From NCBI GenBank assembly GCA_964407525.1, contig CAYOWC010000132.1, positions 1-12,401 on the forward strand: 12,401 bases of DNA, in the 5' to 3' direction. The notes beneath the pieces were generated by a model that saw only the letters and a program-made list of their open reading frames with translations, made no database searches and was not told the DNA's origin. Positions 1-7,471 of this stretch are shown in pieces; the stretch's first letter is position 1; each line of letters begins with the position of its first letter. The stretch comes from DUZB01 sp964407525. Its GTDB lineage: Bacteria > Desulfobacterota > DSM-4660 > Desulfatiglandales > Desulfatiglandaceae. The translations under genes and the position numbers were made by a program.

Positions 1-2
1 AT

Positions 3-53
3 CCAGGTAAGCGAAGACTCCAGGTAAGCGAAGACTCCAGGTAAGCGAAGACT
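3..53. repeat. 3 x 17-bp tandem repeat
   Basis: Three identical contiguous copies of CCAGGTAAGCGAAGACT lie at 3-19, 20-36 and 37-53, followed by a further CC. The base before the first copy matches the end of the unit but the next one out does not, so the array probably begins here. The unit is not a multiple of three and there are no spacers, so it is neither a coding repeat nor a CRISPR array. Function unknown; it may be a minisatellite produced by replication slippage. Confidence 0.9.
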
Positions 54-301
54 CCGATGTCGAAGGAAGGTATTCTATCGATCTTTTTAATTCTGAAAAA
101 ATCAGAGCGAAGCGCTTCCACCCTTCAATATTCTGCGGTTCCTTGTTCGATATTCTGCGGTTCTCTTTTCCCGGTTACATGCTCCAAGTGAAAATGGTTA
201 AGTTTCCTCCTCGATTAAACTGACCTTTTTTCCGGCCAAAGGTGTACCTGTCCGTTGGCTTCTCGCCTTATTTGGTTACGGTTCTGCTGTATGAGGTTTC
301 T
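54..301. other. Non-coding stretch with short repeats
   Basis: I see no gene here. The 14-bp string ATATTCTGCGGTTC occurs twice, at 128-141 and 150-163, with a 22-bp period. A perfect 10-bp palindrome, GAAGCGCTTC, lies at 109-118. No terminator with a clear T tract and no RNA gene was recognised. Together with the 17-bp array just upstream, this looks like repeat-prone intergenic DNA. Confidence 0.5.
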
Positions 302-490
302 TTACAAGCGTTGTCCAGTACCTCCCGAACCGGTCTCGCCAGGTTCCCATTTCCATGGCTTTTCAATGTAGATCTGTATCTCTTGCGGGCCGAATTGATA
401 GGCTGCGGCAATAAAGGTTGACCCCGGTATGGATAAAACGAAAGCGAGAAGTGTAAGCAAGAGTAAATTAGAGGCAGGTTTTCGCCACAT
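302..490 (-). CDS. Possible small secreted protein
   Basis: Family not recognised. From the ATG at 490 the frame encodes 62 residues. It begins with a basic stretch (MWRKP), then a hydrophobic core rich in Leu, and ends the leader with an Ala-Ala-Ala site before YQF, which is a canonical Sec signal peptide. The mature part would be about 35 residues, acidic and Trp/Pro/Gly rich, so it would act in the periplasm or outside. An alternative ATG at 544 adds 18 residues ahead of the signal peptide, which makes it less likely, and its promoter would collide with the plus-strand promoter at 521-549. Neither start has a good Shine-Dalgarno. The signal peptide is the only support, so it could be a chance frame. 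Confidence 0.3.
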   Translation of the reverse strand: MWRKPASNLLLLTLLAFVLSIPGSTFIAAAYQFGPQEIQIYIEKPWKWEPGETGSGGTGQRL

Positions 491-520
491 TACTGGAATG
501 GGTGAAAAAGAGTTTTTTTG

Positions 521-549
521 TTGACAGGTTGCTCTGCCTCCCATATGTT
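521..549 (+). promoter_or_regulatory. Sigma-70-type promoter for module 1
   Basis: A perfect -35 box TTGACA (521-526) is followed by a 17-bp spacer and TATGTT (544-549), a 4/6 match to the -10 consensus. Transcription would begin near 556, giving a leader of about 67 nt before the ATG at 623. The -10 is the first of three TATGTT copies created by the adjoining 9-bp repeat. The position rules out the upstream in-frame ATG at 518 as the start of the next gene. Confidence 0.55.
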
Positions 550-571
550 TATTATGTTTATTATGTTTATT
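545..571. repeat. 3 x 9-bp AT-rich tandem repeat
   Basis: ATGTTTATT is repeated exactly three times (545-553, 554-562, 563-571), overlapping the predicted -10 box and transcription start. Each copy also regenerates TATGTT (544, 553, 562). In the reading frame of the downstream regulator it would encode Met-Phe-Ile repeats, which I take to be non-coding leader. Confidence 0.85.
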
Positions 572-622
572 TTGATGTGTATGTTATTTCCGTTAAAAAA
601 GTTGTTGTCGGTGGGGCGAAAT

Positions 623-1189
623 ATGAATACGAGGATTTTGAGTATTCCCAAGGCGGCCGAAATTTGCAATCTCAACAGGGTAACATTATGGAAATATGTG
701 AAATCAGGGGAATTAAAGGCGTCACAAACTCCTGGTGGTCAATACAGAATCCACAGGCGGGACCTTGAGCGTTTTATGCGCGGCAAAGGCATGTATCCCT
801 TTGGAACTTACGCGCCTGAGGTGAATCGAATTCTGATTGCTGATGACGACCCTGGGGTTCGAGCCTTGATAACAAGAATCCTTGGCCTGCACGGATATGT
901 CAGTGAAACGGCTCACGACGGTTTTCAGACAGGAATCAAGGTCATGTCATTCAAGCCGGGATTAATCCTTCTCGATTTGTTCATACCGGGGATGAACGGA
1001 TTTGAGATATGCAAACAGATTAAGAATGATCCGGACACCGCCCATATCACCGTTTTGGCCATTACCGGCTATGATACCGAGGATAACCGTAGCCGAATAT
1101 TAAAGGCGGGGGCCGATGGTTACCTGGCAAAGCCCATAGAAGAAAAAAAAATGATGGCTGAAATCAAAAAAGTTCTTAGGTCGGGGTGA
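623..1189 (+). CDS. Response regulator with N-terminal HTH and C-terminal receiver
   Basis: 188 residues. Residues 1-55 form an excisionase/MerR-like (HTH_17) DNA-binding domain: IPKAAEICNLNRVTLWKYV is the helix-turn-helix, followed by a wing ending in GGQYRIHRRDLERF. Residues 68-187 form a CheY-like receiver with the acidic pocket D74-D76, phosphoacceptor D118, T148 and K170-P171, all present. It should be a cytoplasmic transcription factor activated by phosphorylation, most plausibly by the hybrid kinase two genes downstream. The domain order is the reverse of OmpR or NarL regulators. The ATG at 623 is chosen because homology begins at once and the promoter lies at 521-549; GTGGGGCG just upstream is a weak ribosome site. 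An in-frame ATG at 518 would precede the transcription start. It is first in the module, with 88 bp before the next start. Confidence 0.88.
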   Translation: MNTRILSIPKAAEICNLNRVTLWKYVKSGELKASQTPGGQYRIHRRDLERFMRGKGMYPFGTYAPEVNRILIADDDPGVRALITRILGLHGYVSETAHDGFQTGIKVMSFKPGLILLDLFIPGMNGFEICKQIKNDPDTAHITVLAITGYDTEDNRSRILKAGADGYLAKPIEEKKMMAEIKKVLRSG

Positions 1190-1202
1190 CGATTTCTCGT
1201 CA
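1187..1202 (+). promoter_or_regulatory. Intercistronic hairpin
   Basis: TGACGA (1187-1192) and TCGTCA (1197-1202) are perfect 6-bp arms around a TTTC loop, beginning on the stop codon of the response regulator. No T tract follows, so it is not a standard terminator. It could protect the upstream message end or lower expression of the downstream genes. Confidence 0.35.
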
Positions 1203-1277
1203 ATAGGGGCAGTGGTTTTATTGTCCGGTGAAGCCAGCAGAACGATAAATACCGAGAATTACAACAGGGAGAATATC

Positions 1278-2363
1278 ATGAGACAGTGGGCGGAAATATT
1301 TCGAATTTCTATTTTTCATTTTACTTTACTGTTGCTTTTCGTCGCGCATCCTTATGCCCTTGCGTCGGAGAATTCCGCCCGGCGGGTTTTCATTTTACAC
1401 AGTTATGAGGCCAATCATGTCTGTGGTCAGCCCCAGCATGACGGGGTTATTCAGGCCTTAAAAAGGGCAGGATTCAGAGAAAATGAAAACCTGTCCATCG
1501 AAACATATTTCATGGACACCAAACGGAAAAACAACACCCCGGAACGTATGAAGGAACAGGCGGTAGAGGCTTTGAAAAGAATACAGTCTTTTCACCCGGA
1601 TGTTCTGGTGGTACTCGACGACAATGCCTTTCGAACGGTAGCCATGAATCTCGAAAACAGGACACTTCCCGTGGTCTTTTGTGGTATGAACGCTCAACCG
1701 GAAGATTACAATGAAATTCGAAACTTCATGGATAGCCGTTCGCATCCCGGGCATAATATCACCGGGGTTTATGAAAAACTACACATTGCCGATGCCCTGG
1801 ATGTGCATTTTAAACTCTTTCCCGAATTAAAAAAGGTTAGATTTTTCGTTGATCTTTCGCCAACCGGGCGGGCCGTCATGAAACAGATCAAACTTGAAAT
1901 GAAAAACGTATCCAGTCCCTGTGCCTGGGACATTAAGGTGGTTACGAGCTGGGAGGACTATCAGGAAGCGATTTTGAGAGCCAATGCCGATGTCGAGGTG
2001 GGGGCTATTTATCCTGCGGCCCTGTTGTTGAAGAACAGCGAGGGGCGAACCTATACGGTGCCAGACATCTTTGCGTGGACGGTGAAACACTCCACAAAAC
2101 CCGAGATCTCTATCAATTTTGCCTTTGCCCGTTTGGGGCTTTTTGGTGGCGCCGCCGTGGATTTTCATGCCATGGGCATTCAGGCGGGGCAGATGGTCGT
2201 ACGTGCACTCCATGGGGAATCACCCGGGGACATTCCCATTGAGGATGCAAAAAAATATGCCTTGACGTTCAATTTGAACAGGGCGAAACAACTGGGAATC
2301 GAATTGCCCATAGACATCATTATGGCTGCCGACGAAGTGATTAGCAAAAAGGATCAGCATTGA
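1278..2363 (+). CDS. Periplasmic ABC_sub_bind-family binding protein
   Basis: 361 residues. A Sec signal peptide occupies residues 1-29, with a hydrophobic core FHFTLLLLFVAH and a cleavage site at ALA before SEN; there is no lipobox cysteine. The mature protein resembles the ABC transporter substrate-binding family (PF04392, TrpX-like): RVFILHSYEANH, then PDVLVVLDDNAF, LPVVFCGMNAQP, ITGVYEK and GLFGGAAVDFHAMGIQAG, the usual succession of a two-lobed periplasmic binding fold. No permease or ATPase gene is adjacent. The hybrid kinase gene starts 1 bp after this stop, so I infer a sensory role, presenting a solute to the kinase, rather than uptake. The ligand cannot be told from sequence. The ATG at 1278 is preferred over one at 1212 because CAGGGAG precedes it at good spacing and the signal peptide then sits at the N-terminus. 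Confidence 0.85.
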   Translation: MRQWAEIFRISIFHFTLLLLFVAHPYALASENSARRVFILHSYEANHVCGQPQHDGVIQALKRAGFRENENLSIETYFMDTKRKNNTPERMKEQAVEALKRIQSFHPDVLVVLDDNAFRTVAMNLENRTLPVVFCGMNAQPEDYNEIRNFMDSRSHPGHNITGVYEKLHIADALDVHFKLFPELKKVRFFVDLSPTGRAVMKQIKLEMKNVSSPCAWDIKVVTSWEDYQEAILRANADVEVGAIYPAALLLKNSEGRTYTVPDIFAWTVKHSTKPEISINFAFARLGLFGGAAVDFHAMGIQAGQMVVRALHGESPGDIPIEDAKKYALTFNLNRAKQLGIELPIDIIMAADEVISKKDQH

Positions 2364-2364
2364 T

Positions 2365-5300
2365 ATGGGTCAAAAGGTTTCAGAAAAAAAGCTTTCCAGG
2401 TTTATCGCCTGGTGTCTCATCCTGTTTCAGACCGTATCTCTCACCTTGGTTCTGGGGGTCCTTTACGGGATTTTGAGTCGGAGTGTGACTCATGAATTCT
2501 ATCATGAAGTTGCGCAAAAACAGTCCGAAATCGAGTTTGCTCTGAAGGAACGGATGGATAGACTGGAACGCCAGCTTGTAGATATCAGCCTCAACAATAC
2601 GGTGCGAGTAAGCCTCATGCTAGGCGTAAAAAGCCAGTTGGAGGAACTCCTCAAACAGCAATTCCCCTATTCCGAAGGAATCTTCTCCTGTGTACAAGCC
2701 TCTGAAGATTCGGAATTCATCCCGCCTTTGCCGGAGAACCTCAAGGGGCTCCGCAACCGCCTGCTGGCATTTTCAGACGCGAAAGGCGTAAAGGTTGAAC
2801 GATTTGATGGTAATACATCCGGCGAATATCTGACCCTGTTTGTCCGGCCCGTATGGCGGAAAAACGACCGCTTGGGAACCGCCTATGTCCTTTACAACAT
2901 GGCTGGCGACAGAGCTCTTTCTATTCGTTTTCTCGGAACGCATAAAGGCCGATTGCTCACGCAGAAAAACGGCGGATTGGTCGACATTGGAAATGGTGAA
3001 ACGGTCCCTTCTTTAAGTACCACGGTCGATTTGACCTTTGGACGGATGAAAATCCTTCTATCAGACAACTTGCCGCACGAAATCCTGCTACCCATTGCCG
3101 ATTTTCCAAACCTCATCTACGCCGTTTCTGCAATCCCTCTGGAAAAAGCCAAGAAAAGACTGGTCTTGACCATGGTCCTTCTCTGTACTGTGGCTTTTGT
3201 GCTGACGCTTGCGGCCGCCTTTCTGATCGGTCGAAAGATGAGCGAACCGCTGGCTGCTCTGGCCGATCAGGCATCGAGAATCGCAGACAAGCCGTCAAGT
3301 CTTTTCCTGAGTGAAGACGAAATTCATTATTCGGAATTCAGAAAACTGGTTCGTGCCTTTAATCAGGTGCTGAAAAACCTGGTAATGGCCAAGAATCAGC
3401 TCAAAAAGCGAGCCGAAAAGGCGCTGGATATGAGCGAAGAAAGACGTCGTCAGATTTTGGAAGCCGCGCCCGATGCCATTGTGCTCACCTCTCTGGAAAC
3501 CGGCCGATATCTTGAAGTCAATGAAGCGTTTACCAGGATGAGCGGGTACACGCGGGAAGAGGCGTTGAAAAGTACCCCCTTGAAATTGGGTATCTATGGC
3601 GAAATGTGGGACCGAGAAACCATACTTAGTGTTGTGGCACAAAAAGGAGAATTGAACGCTCTTGAGATAGATTTCCGCAACAGGAATGGACAAGTCGTTA
3701 ATACTATAATGTCGGCAAGAAAGATTCATATGGATGGAGAGGAATGCCTGATCTCCATAATCACCGACATTTCCGAGCGAAAAAAAACGGAGGACGCCCT
3801 TCGGGAAAGTGAAGAAAAATTTGCCAAGCTGTTTCACGCAAATCCCATCTATACTACCATATCAAGCCTTGAGGATGGTCGCTTTATTGAGGTAAATGAT
3901 GCCTTCACGCGGATGACCGGTTATGGGCGTGAAGAAGTTCTGGGACGAGCTTCCACGGAAACCGGATTGTGGGAATATCCCGAGCAGCGGACACGCCTCG
4001 CGAAACTGTCAAGGGAACAGGGCGGATTTCAAAATCAGGAGATAAATTTCATGAGCAAGGACGGTGAACCCATGGTCTTTCTCTGGTCCGCCGAGGTTTT
4101 TCAATTGGAAGGGGAAGCTTGCCTCATCACCGGCTGTGTGGATATTACCGAACGGAAGCGGACAGAGGAAGCCATGAAGAAAAGCGAAGAGAAATTCAGA
4201 ACCCTTTTCGAACTGATTCCTGCATCCATCGCCATTGTGAATAAAGAAAAGGGGTGTTACCGGTATCTGTTCGTCAACAGGGCGTGGACGGATTCCATGG
4301 GGTACAGCCTGGAAGAGTCTCCGTTTCTAGATCCCATATCCCTGGTTGATCCTGAAATGCGGGATTTAGTGATAGAATGGTCTTCAAAACGGTTGCAAGG
4401 AGAAAAAGTCCCCGAGCGATATGAACTGAATTTCCTTGCCAAAACGGGGGAGATGAAAATTTTTGATTTTCATGCTAAGCCTTTCGAATATGAGGGCGAA
4501 AAAACGATCCTGACGGTGGCTATAGACATTACCCGGCAAAAACGACTGGAGGCGGATCTCAGGCAGAGCCAGAAAATGGAGGCCATTGGAACCTTGGCTG
4601 GAGGAATTGCACACGATTTCAACAACATTCTTTCCCCTATTATCGGCTATTCGGAACTGGCCTGCATGGGCCTTCAGGAAGGTACGGAAACGTGGAAAAA
4701 TATCAAAGCAGTCCTTGATGCCGGACACAGGGCCAAGGATCTGGTTAGACAGATTCTCACTTTCAGCCGCCAGAAAGAACAGGAAAAAACCGCTGTGTAT
4801 CTGGGTCCCATCGTGAAAGAGGCGCTAAAATTGCTTCGTTCCTCCATCCCCAGCACCGTGGAAATTCAAAATGACATTCAGGAGAATTCCGGTATGGTGA
4901 AAGCCGACCCCACCCAGATTCACCAGATTGTCATGAATCTCTGTACCAACGCAGCCCACGCCATGGAGGAAAAAGGGGGGCTTTTGAAAGTCAGTGTTGA
5001 GATGGTGGAAGTCCATGGAAATGGCGAAGATTTCGGCCTGGAACTTGAACCTGGAACTTATGCCTTGTTGACCACGCGAGACACTGGGCCGGGAATTTCT
5101 CCAGAGGTCCTTGACCGGATTTTTGATCCCTATTTCACTACCAAGCAACAGGATCGCGGAACAGGGTTGGGGCTTGCCGTGGTGCAGGGCATTATCAAGA
5201 ATCACCACGGGGCTATCAGCGTTAAAAACGAACCCGGTAAGGGTGCCGTCTTTTTGGTTTACCTGCCGATCATTAAAAATGCGACGGTGGCAACGGAGAT

Positions 5301-5694
5301 TGAATCTTTTGAAATACCCACCGGGAATCAACGTATCCTGTTTGTTGACGACATGCCCCTGTTGGTGGAACTTGCCAGACAGTTGTTAGAGAGATTGGGA
5401 TACCTGGTAACCACTAAAACCAATAGCAGGGAGGCTCTAAGGCTTTTTAGGGAGGCCCCCGACGACTTTGACCTGGTCATCACCGATATGACTATGCCCA
5501 ATCTGACGGGGGATCAACTGGCGAGGGAGCTCATGCGTATCCGGCCGCATATCCCGGTTATTCTCTGCACTGGGTACAGTCACAGCATATCAGAGGAAAG
5601 GGCATTAAAGATGGGTGTTCGGGCCTTTGTTTCCAAACCGCTGGATATTCGAACGCTGGGCACCGTCGTTCGAAAGGTGCTTGACGATCTGTAG
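2365..5694 (+). CDS. Membrane hybrid sensor histidine kinase, 3 PAS plus receiver
   Basis: 1109 residues. Membrane segments at about 12-37 and 265-289 enclose a periplasmic sensor of about 225 residues. A HAMP-like linker (290-345) follows, then PAS domains at about 363-473, 485-597 and 608-724, each ending in a PAC-type D-I-[ST]-x-R/Q-K. The HisKA domain has phosphoacceptor H750 in GGIAHDFNNIL. The ATPase domain shows the N box (N858, N862), DTGPG at 906-910, FDPYFTTK at 920-927 and GTGLGL at 932-937. The C-terminal receiver (990-1107) has D995/D996, D1041, T1069 and K1091. All catalytic residues are present, so it should autophosphorylate and pass phosphate to its own receiver. The upstream HTH-REC protein is the likely final target. 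A phosphotransfer (HPt) protein would normally be needed between them and none is encoded here. The gene begins 1 bp after the binding-protein stop, suggesting translational coupling. Confidence 0.93.
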   Translation: MGQKVSEKKLSRFIAWCLILFQTVSLTLVLGVLYGILSRSVTHEFYHEVAQKQSEIEFALKERMDRLERQLVDISLNNTVRVSLMLGVKSQLEELLKQQFPYSEGIFSCVQASEDSEFIPPLPENLKGLRNRLLAFSDAKGVKVERFDGNTSGEYLTLFVRPVWRKNDRLGTAYVLYNMAGDRALSIRFLGTHKGRLLTQKNGGLVDIGNGETVPSLSTTVDLTFGRMKILLSDNLPHEILLPIADFPNLIYAVSAIPLEKAKKRLVLTMVLLCTVAFVLTLAAAFLIGRKMSEPLAALADQASRIADKPSSLFLSEDEIHYSEFRKLVRAFNQVLKNLVMAKNQLKKRAEKALDMSEERRRQILEAAPDAIVLTSLETGRYLEVNEAFTRMSGYTREEALKSTPLKLGIYGEMWDRETILSVVAQKGELNALEIDFRNRNGQVVNTIMSARKIHMDGEECLISIITDISERKKTEDALRESEEKFAKLFHANPIYTTISSLEDGRFIEVNDAFTRMTGYGREEVLGRASTETGLWEYPEQRTRLAKLSREQGGFQNQEINFMSKDGEPMVFLWSAEVFQLEGEACLITGCVDITERKRTEEAMKKSEEKFRTLFELIPASIAIVNKEKGCYRYLFVNRAWTDSMGYSLEESPFLDPISLVDPEMRDLVIEWSSKRLQGEKVPERYELNFLAKTGEMKIFDFHAKPFEYEGEKTILTVAIDITRQKRLEADLRQSQKMEAIGTLAGGIAHDFNNILSPIIGYSELACMGLQEGTETWKNIKAVLDAGHRAKDLVRQILTFSRQKEQEKTAVYLGPIVKEALKLLRSSIPSTVEIQNDIQENSGMVKADPTQIHQIVMNLCTNAAHAMEEKGGLLKVSVEMVEVHGNGEDFGLELEPGTYALLTTRDTGPGISPEVLDRIFDPYFTTKQQDRGTGLGLAVVQGIIKNHHGAISVKNEPGKGAVFLVYLPIIKNATVATEIESFEIPTGNQRILFVDDMPLLVELARQLLERLGYLVTTKTNSREALRLFREAPDDFDLVITDMTMPNLTGDQLARELMRIRPHIPVILCTGYSHSISEERALKMGVRAFVSKPLDIRTLGTVVRKVLDDL

Positions 5695-5769
5695 CACGTG
5701 AGAAATTTCAGTGGGCCAAAAAGTGGCGACATGCAAATAGATCAAGATAACTACTTGTAATATGAAAGT

Positions 5770-5811
5770 AAGCTTCAAAAAACAGTGCTTCCGCGAGAGA
5801 GCATGAAGCTT
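5770..5811 (+). promoter_or_regulatory. Leader stem-loop before the helicase gene
   Basis: AAGCTTCA (5770-5777) pairs perfectly with TGAAGCTT (5804-5811). Inside, TGCT (5786-5789) can pair with AGCA (5800-5803) directly stacked on the 3' arm. The structure ends 7 nt before the ATG at 5819 and could restrict ribosome access. No T tract follows, so it is unlikely to be the terminator of the kinase gene. The flanking intergenic DNA (5695-5818) shows no other convincing signal. Confidence 0.3.
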
Positions 5812-5818
5812 GAATAGT

Positions 5819-7471
5819 ATGGAAACTGGAAATAGCAGATTTCAACTCCGCGATTACCAGCAGGAATGTCTGCAAACCATCAAAAGCCGATATCTTTCAG
5901 GGATCCGCCGGCAGCTCGTCTGCCTTCCTACCGGATCTGGGAAAACAGTTATTTTTTCTGCATTTCCCGCCTATTTTCAGATGAAAAACCAGATGCTGGT
6001 TCTGGCTCACCGGAGTGAACTTCTTGATCAGGCTTTGGATAAAATCCAACGGACAAACCCCCAACTGCACGTAGAGGTGGAGCAGGCCGGCAGGATTGCG
6101 GATCCCGAAAGCCATGTGGTGGTGGCCAGTGTTCCCACCCTGGGACGCAAGGATTCAAAGCGACTCTCCCGTCTTGATCCCGATCGCTTCTTCCTGATCG
6201 TGGTGGATGAAGCCCACCACGCCACGGCAAAAACCTACCGAAGGATTCTCGAATATTTCGGTCTTTTCGATCCGGACACACCCAAACTCATGGTCGGATT
6301 TACCGCGACCCCGAAACGTGGGGACGGGGAAGGCCTTGATGCGGTTTTTGAGGAAATTGTTTACTCCCGCTCACTTCCCGAAATGATTGGAGAGAGATAC
6401 CTGGCTCCCGTGGCGGGATATCGTGTGGAGACAGACGTTGATCTTTCAAGGGTCAAGGTGCGGATGGGGGATTTTGTTGTTTCTCAACTATCCCTTGCCG
6501 TTAATGTGGAGCAGCGGAATCGACTTGTGGTCAATGTGTTCCGAACACTCCTGAAAAACAGGCGGACGCTCTGCTTCTGTGTGGACGTGGCACACGCCCA
6601 TTCCCTGGCAGAAGCATTTCGTTTAGAAGGGATATCGGCCGCTGCAGTCACTGGAGATATGGATCGTATGCAAAGAGAAAAGGTCCTGTCCGACTTTCGA
6701 GATGGGACGATCCATGTAGTTACCAATTGTATGGTCCTCACAGAAGGGTATGACGAGCCTTCGGTGGAAGGAATCATTCTCGCCCGCCCGACAAAATCGT
6801 CCCTTCTCTATACCCAGATGATTGGAAGGGGGACGCGGCTCCATCCGGGAAAAGAAAATGTGACCGTAGTGGACATTGTGGATGTGACCCGAGATCAAAG
6901 CATCAATACCCTTCCCGGGCTTTTCGGGTTGTCTCAAGAATTTGATCTGGAAGGAAATACGGTAGATAAAGTGCAGGATGCGTTGAAGTGGGCCGAGGTT
7001 CACCGTCCATGGGTGCGGGTCAGTGAGGCTTTCTCCGTAACCGATCTGAGATATCGCTGTAAAAGAATCAATCTTTTTGATCTGAAGACACCTCCTGAGG
7101 TCTTGGGCTTTTCCCGGTTTGCCTGGGTGGCAACCGGCAAAGGCTCTTATCGTCTGGGTCTGGCAGGCGGCAAAGCGATCGTTGTGGGGCCGACCATCTT
7201 AGGGGATTGGGAAATTTTGCTCAGTGGGGGTGGAAAGGAAACAGAGCTCATGCGCAGACTGGATCTTGAAGCGGCCATTATCGAAGCGGAAAGATATGTG
7301 AGGAAAAATGCAGCGGATTCCGTTGGGTTGGTAATGCGAAATATCGCATGGAGGAAGCAACCTGCAACGGATAAACAGGTTTATCTCCTCCGGGCGAAGA
7401 AACTGGATGTGCCGAAGGAACTTACGAAAGGCCAGGCAAGCCACCTGATTGGGATGCTTTCATCGGTTTGA
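5819..7471 (+). CDS. Superfamily 2 DEAD/DEAH helicase, RadD/SSL2-like
   Basis: 550 residues from the ATG. It carries the full helicase motif set: LRDYQQECL near the N-terminus, Walker A PTGSGKT at 37-43, VVDEAHH with DEAH at 130-133, TATP at 162-165, LTEGYDEPSVE at about 307-317 and QMIGRGTR at 333-340. It should be an ATP-driven DNA or RNA translocase. The layout and length resemble RadD (YejH, 586 residues in E. coli), a DNA repair helicase, but I see no CxxC zinc-binding pairs. Instead the last 35 residues carry a TDKQVYLLRAKKL...LTKGQASHLIGML module of the kind found at the ends of several helicases and nucleases. A TTG at 5810 would add three residues; ATG is preferred, though neither has a strong ribosome site. 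Its 3' end overlaps the convergent acyltransferase gene by 12 bp. Role in the cell is inferred only. Confidence 0.88.
   Translation: METGNSRFQLRDYQQECLQTIKSRYLSGIRRQLVCLPTGSGKTVIFSAFPAYFQMKNQMLVLAHRSELLDQALDKIQRTNPQLHVEVEQAGRIADPESHVVVASVPTLGRKDSKRLSRLDPDRFFLIVVDEAHHATAKTYRRILEYFGLFDPDTPKLMVGFTATPKRGDGEGLDAVFEEIVYSRSLPEMIGERYLAPVAGYRVETDVDLSRVKVRMGDFVVSQLSLAVNVEQRNRLVVNVFRTLLKNRRTLCFCVDVAHAHSLAEAFRLEGISAAAVTGDMDRMQREKVLSDFRDGTIHVVTNCMVLTEGYDEPSVEGIILARPTKSSLLYTQMIGRGTRLHPGKENVTVVDIVDVTRDQSINTLPGLFGLSQEFDLEGNTVDKVQDALKWAEVHRPWVRVSEAFSVTDLRYRCKRINLFDLKTPPEVLGFSRFAWVATGKGSYRLGLAGGKAIVVGPTILGDWEILLSGGGKETELMRRLDLEAAIIEAERYVRKNAADSVGLVMRNIAWRKQPATDKQVYLLRAKKLDVPKELTKGQASHLIGMLSSV

Noticed and set aside
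3..53. CRISPR-like array
   Set aside because: Units are only 17 bp, contiguous and without spacers, and no cas gene is present.
518..622. N-terminal extension of the response regulator from the ATG at 518
   Set aside because: It begins upstream of the predicted -35 box, encodes Met-Phe-Ile repeats from the 9-bp array, and lies before the start of domain homology.
1212..1277. Upstream start for the binding protein
   Set aside because: It would put 22 polar residues ahead of the signal peptide, and the ATG at 1278 has the better ribosome site.
3295..3837. Minus-strand open frame of 180 codons
   Set aside because: Antisense to the HAMP and first PAS region of the first kinase; no coding features of its own.
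4825..5331. Minus-strand open frame of 168 codons
   Set aside because: Antisense to the ATPase domain of the first kinase. Its faint resemblance to the 11488-12312 frame is explained by the two kinases being homologous on the coding strand.
5735..5763. Promoter with TAATAT as -10 before the helicase
   Set aside because: No acceptable -35 sequence lies at the correct distance upstream.
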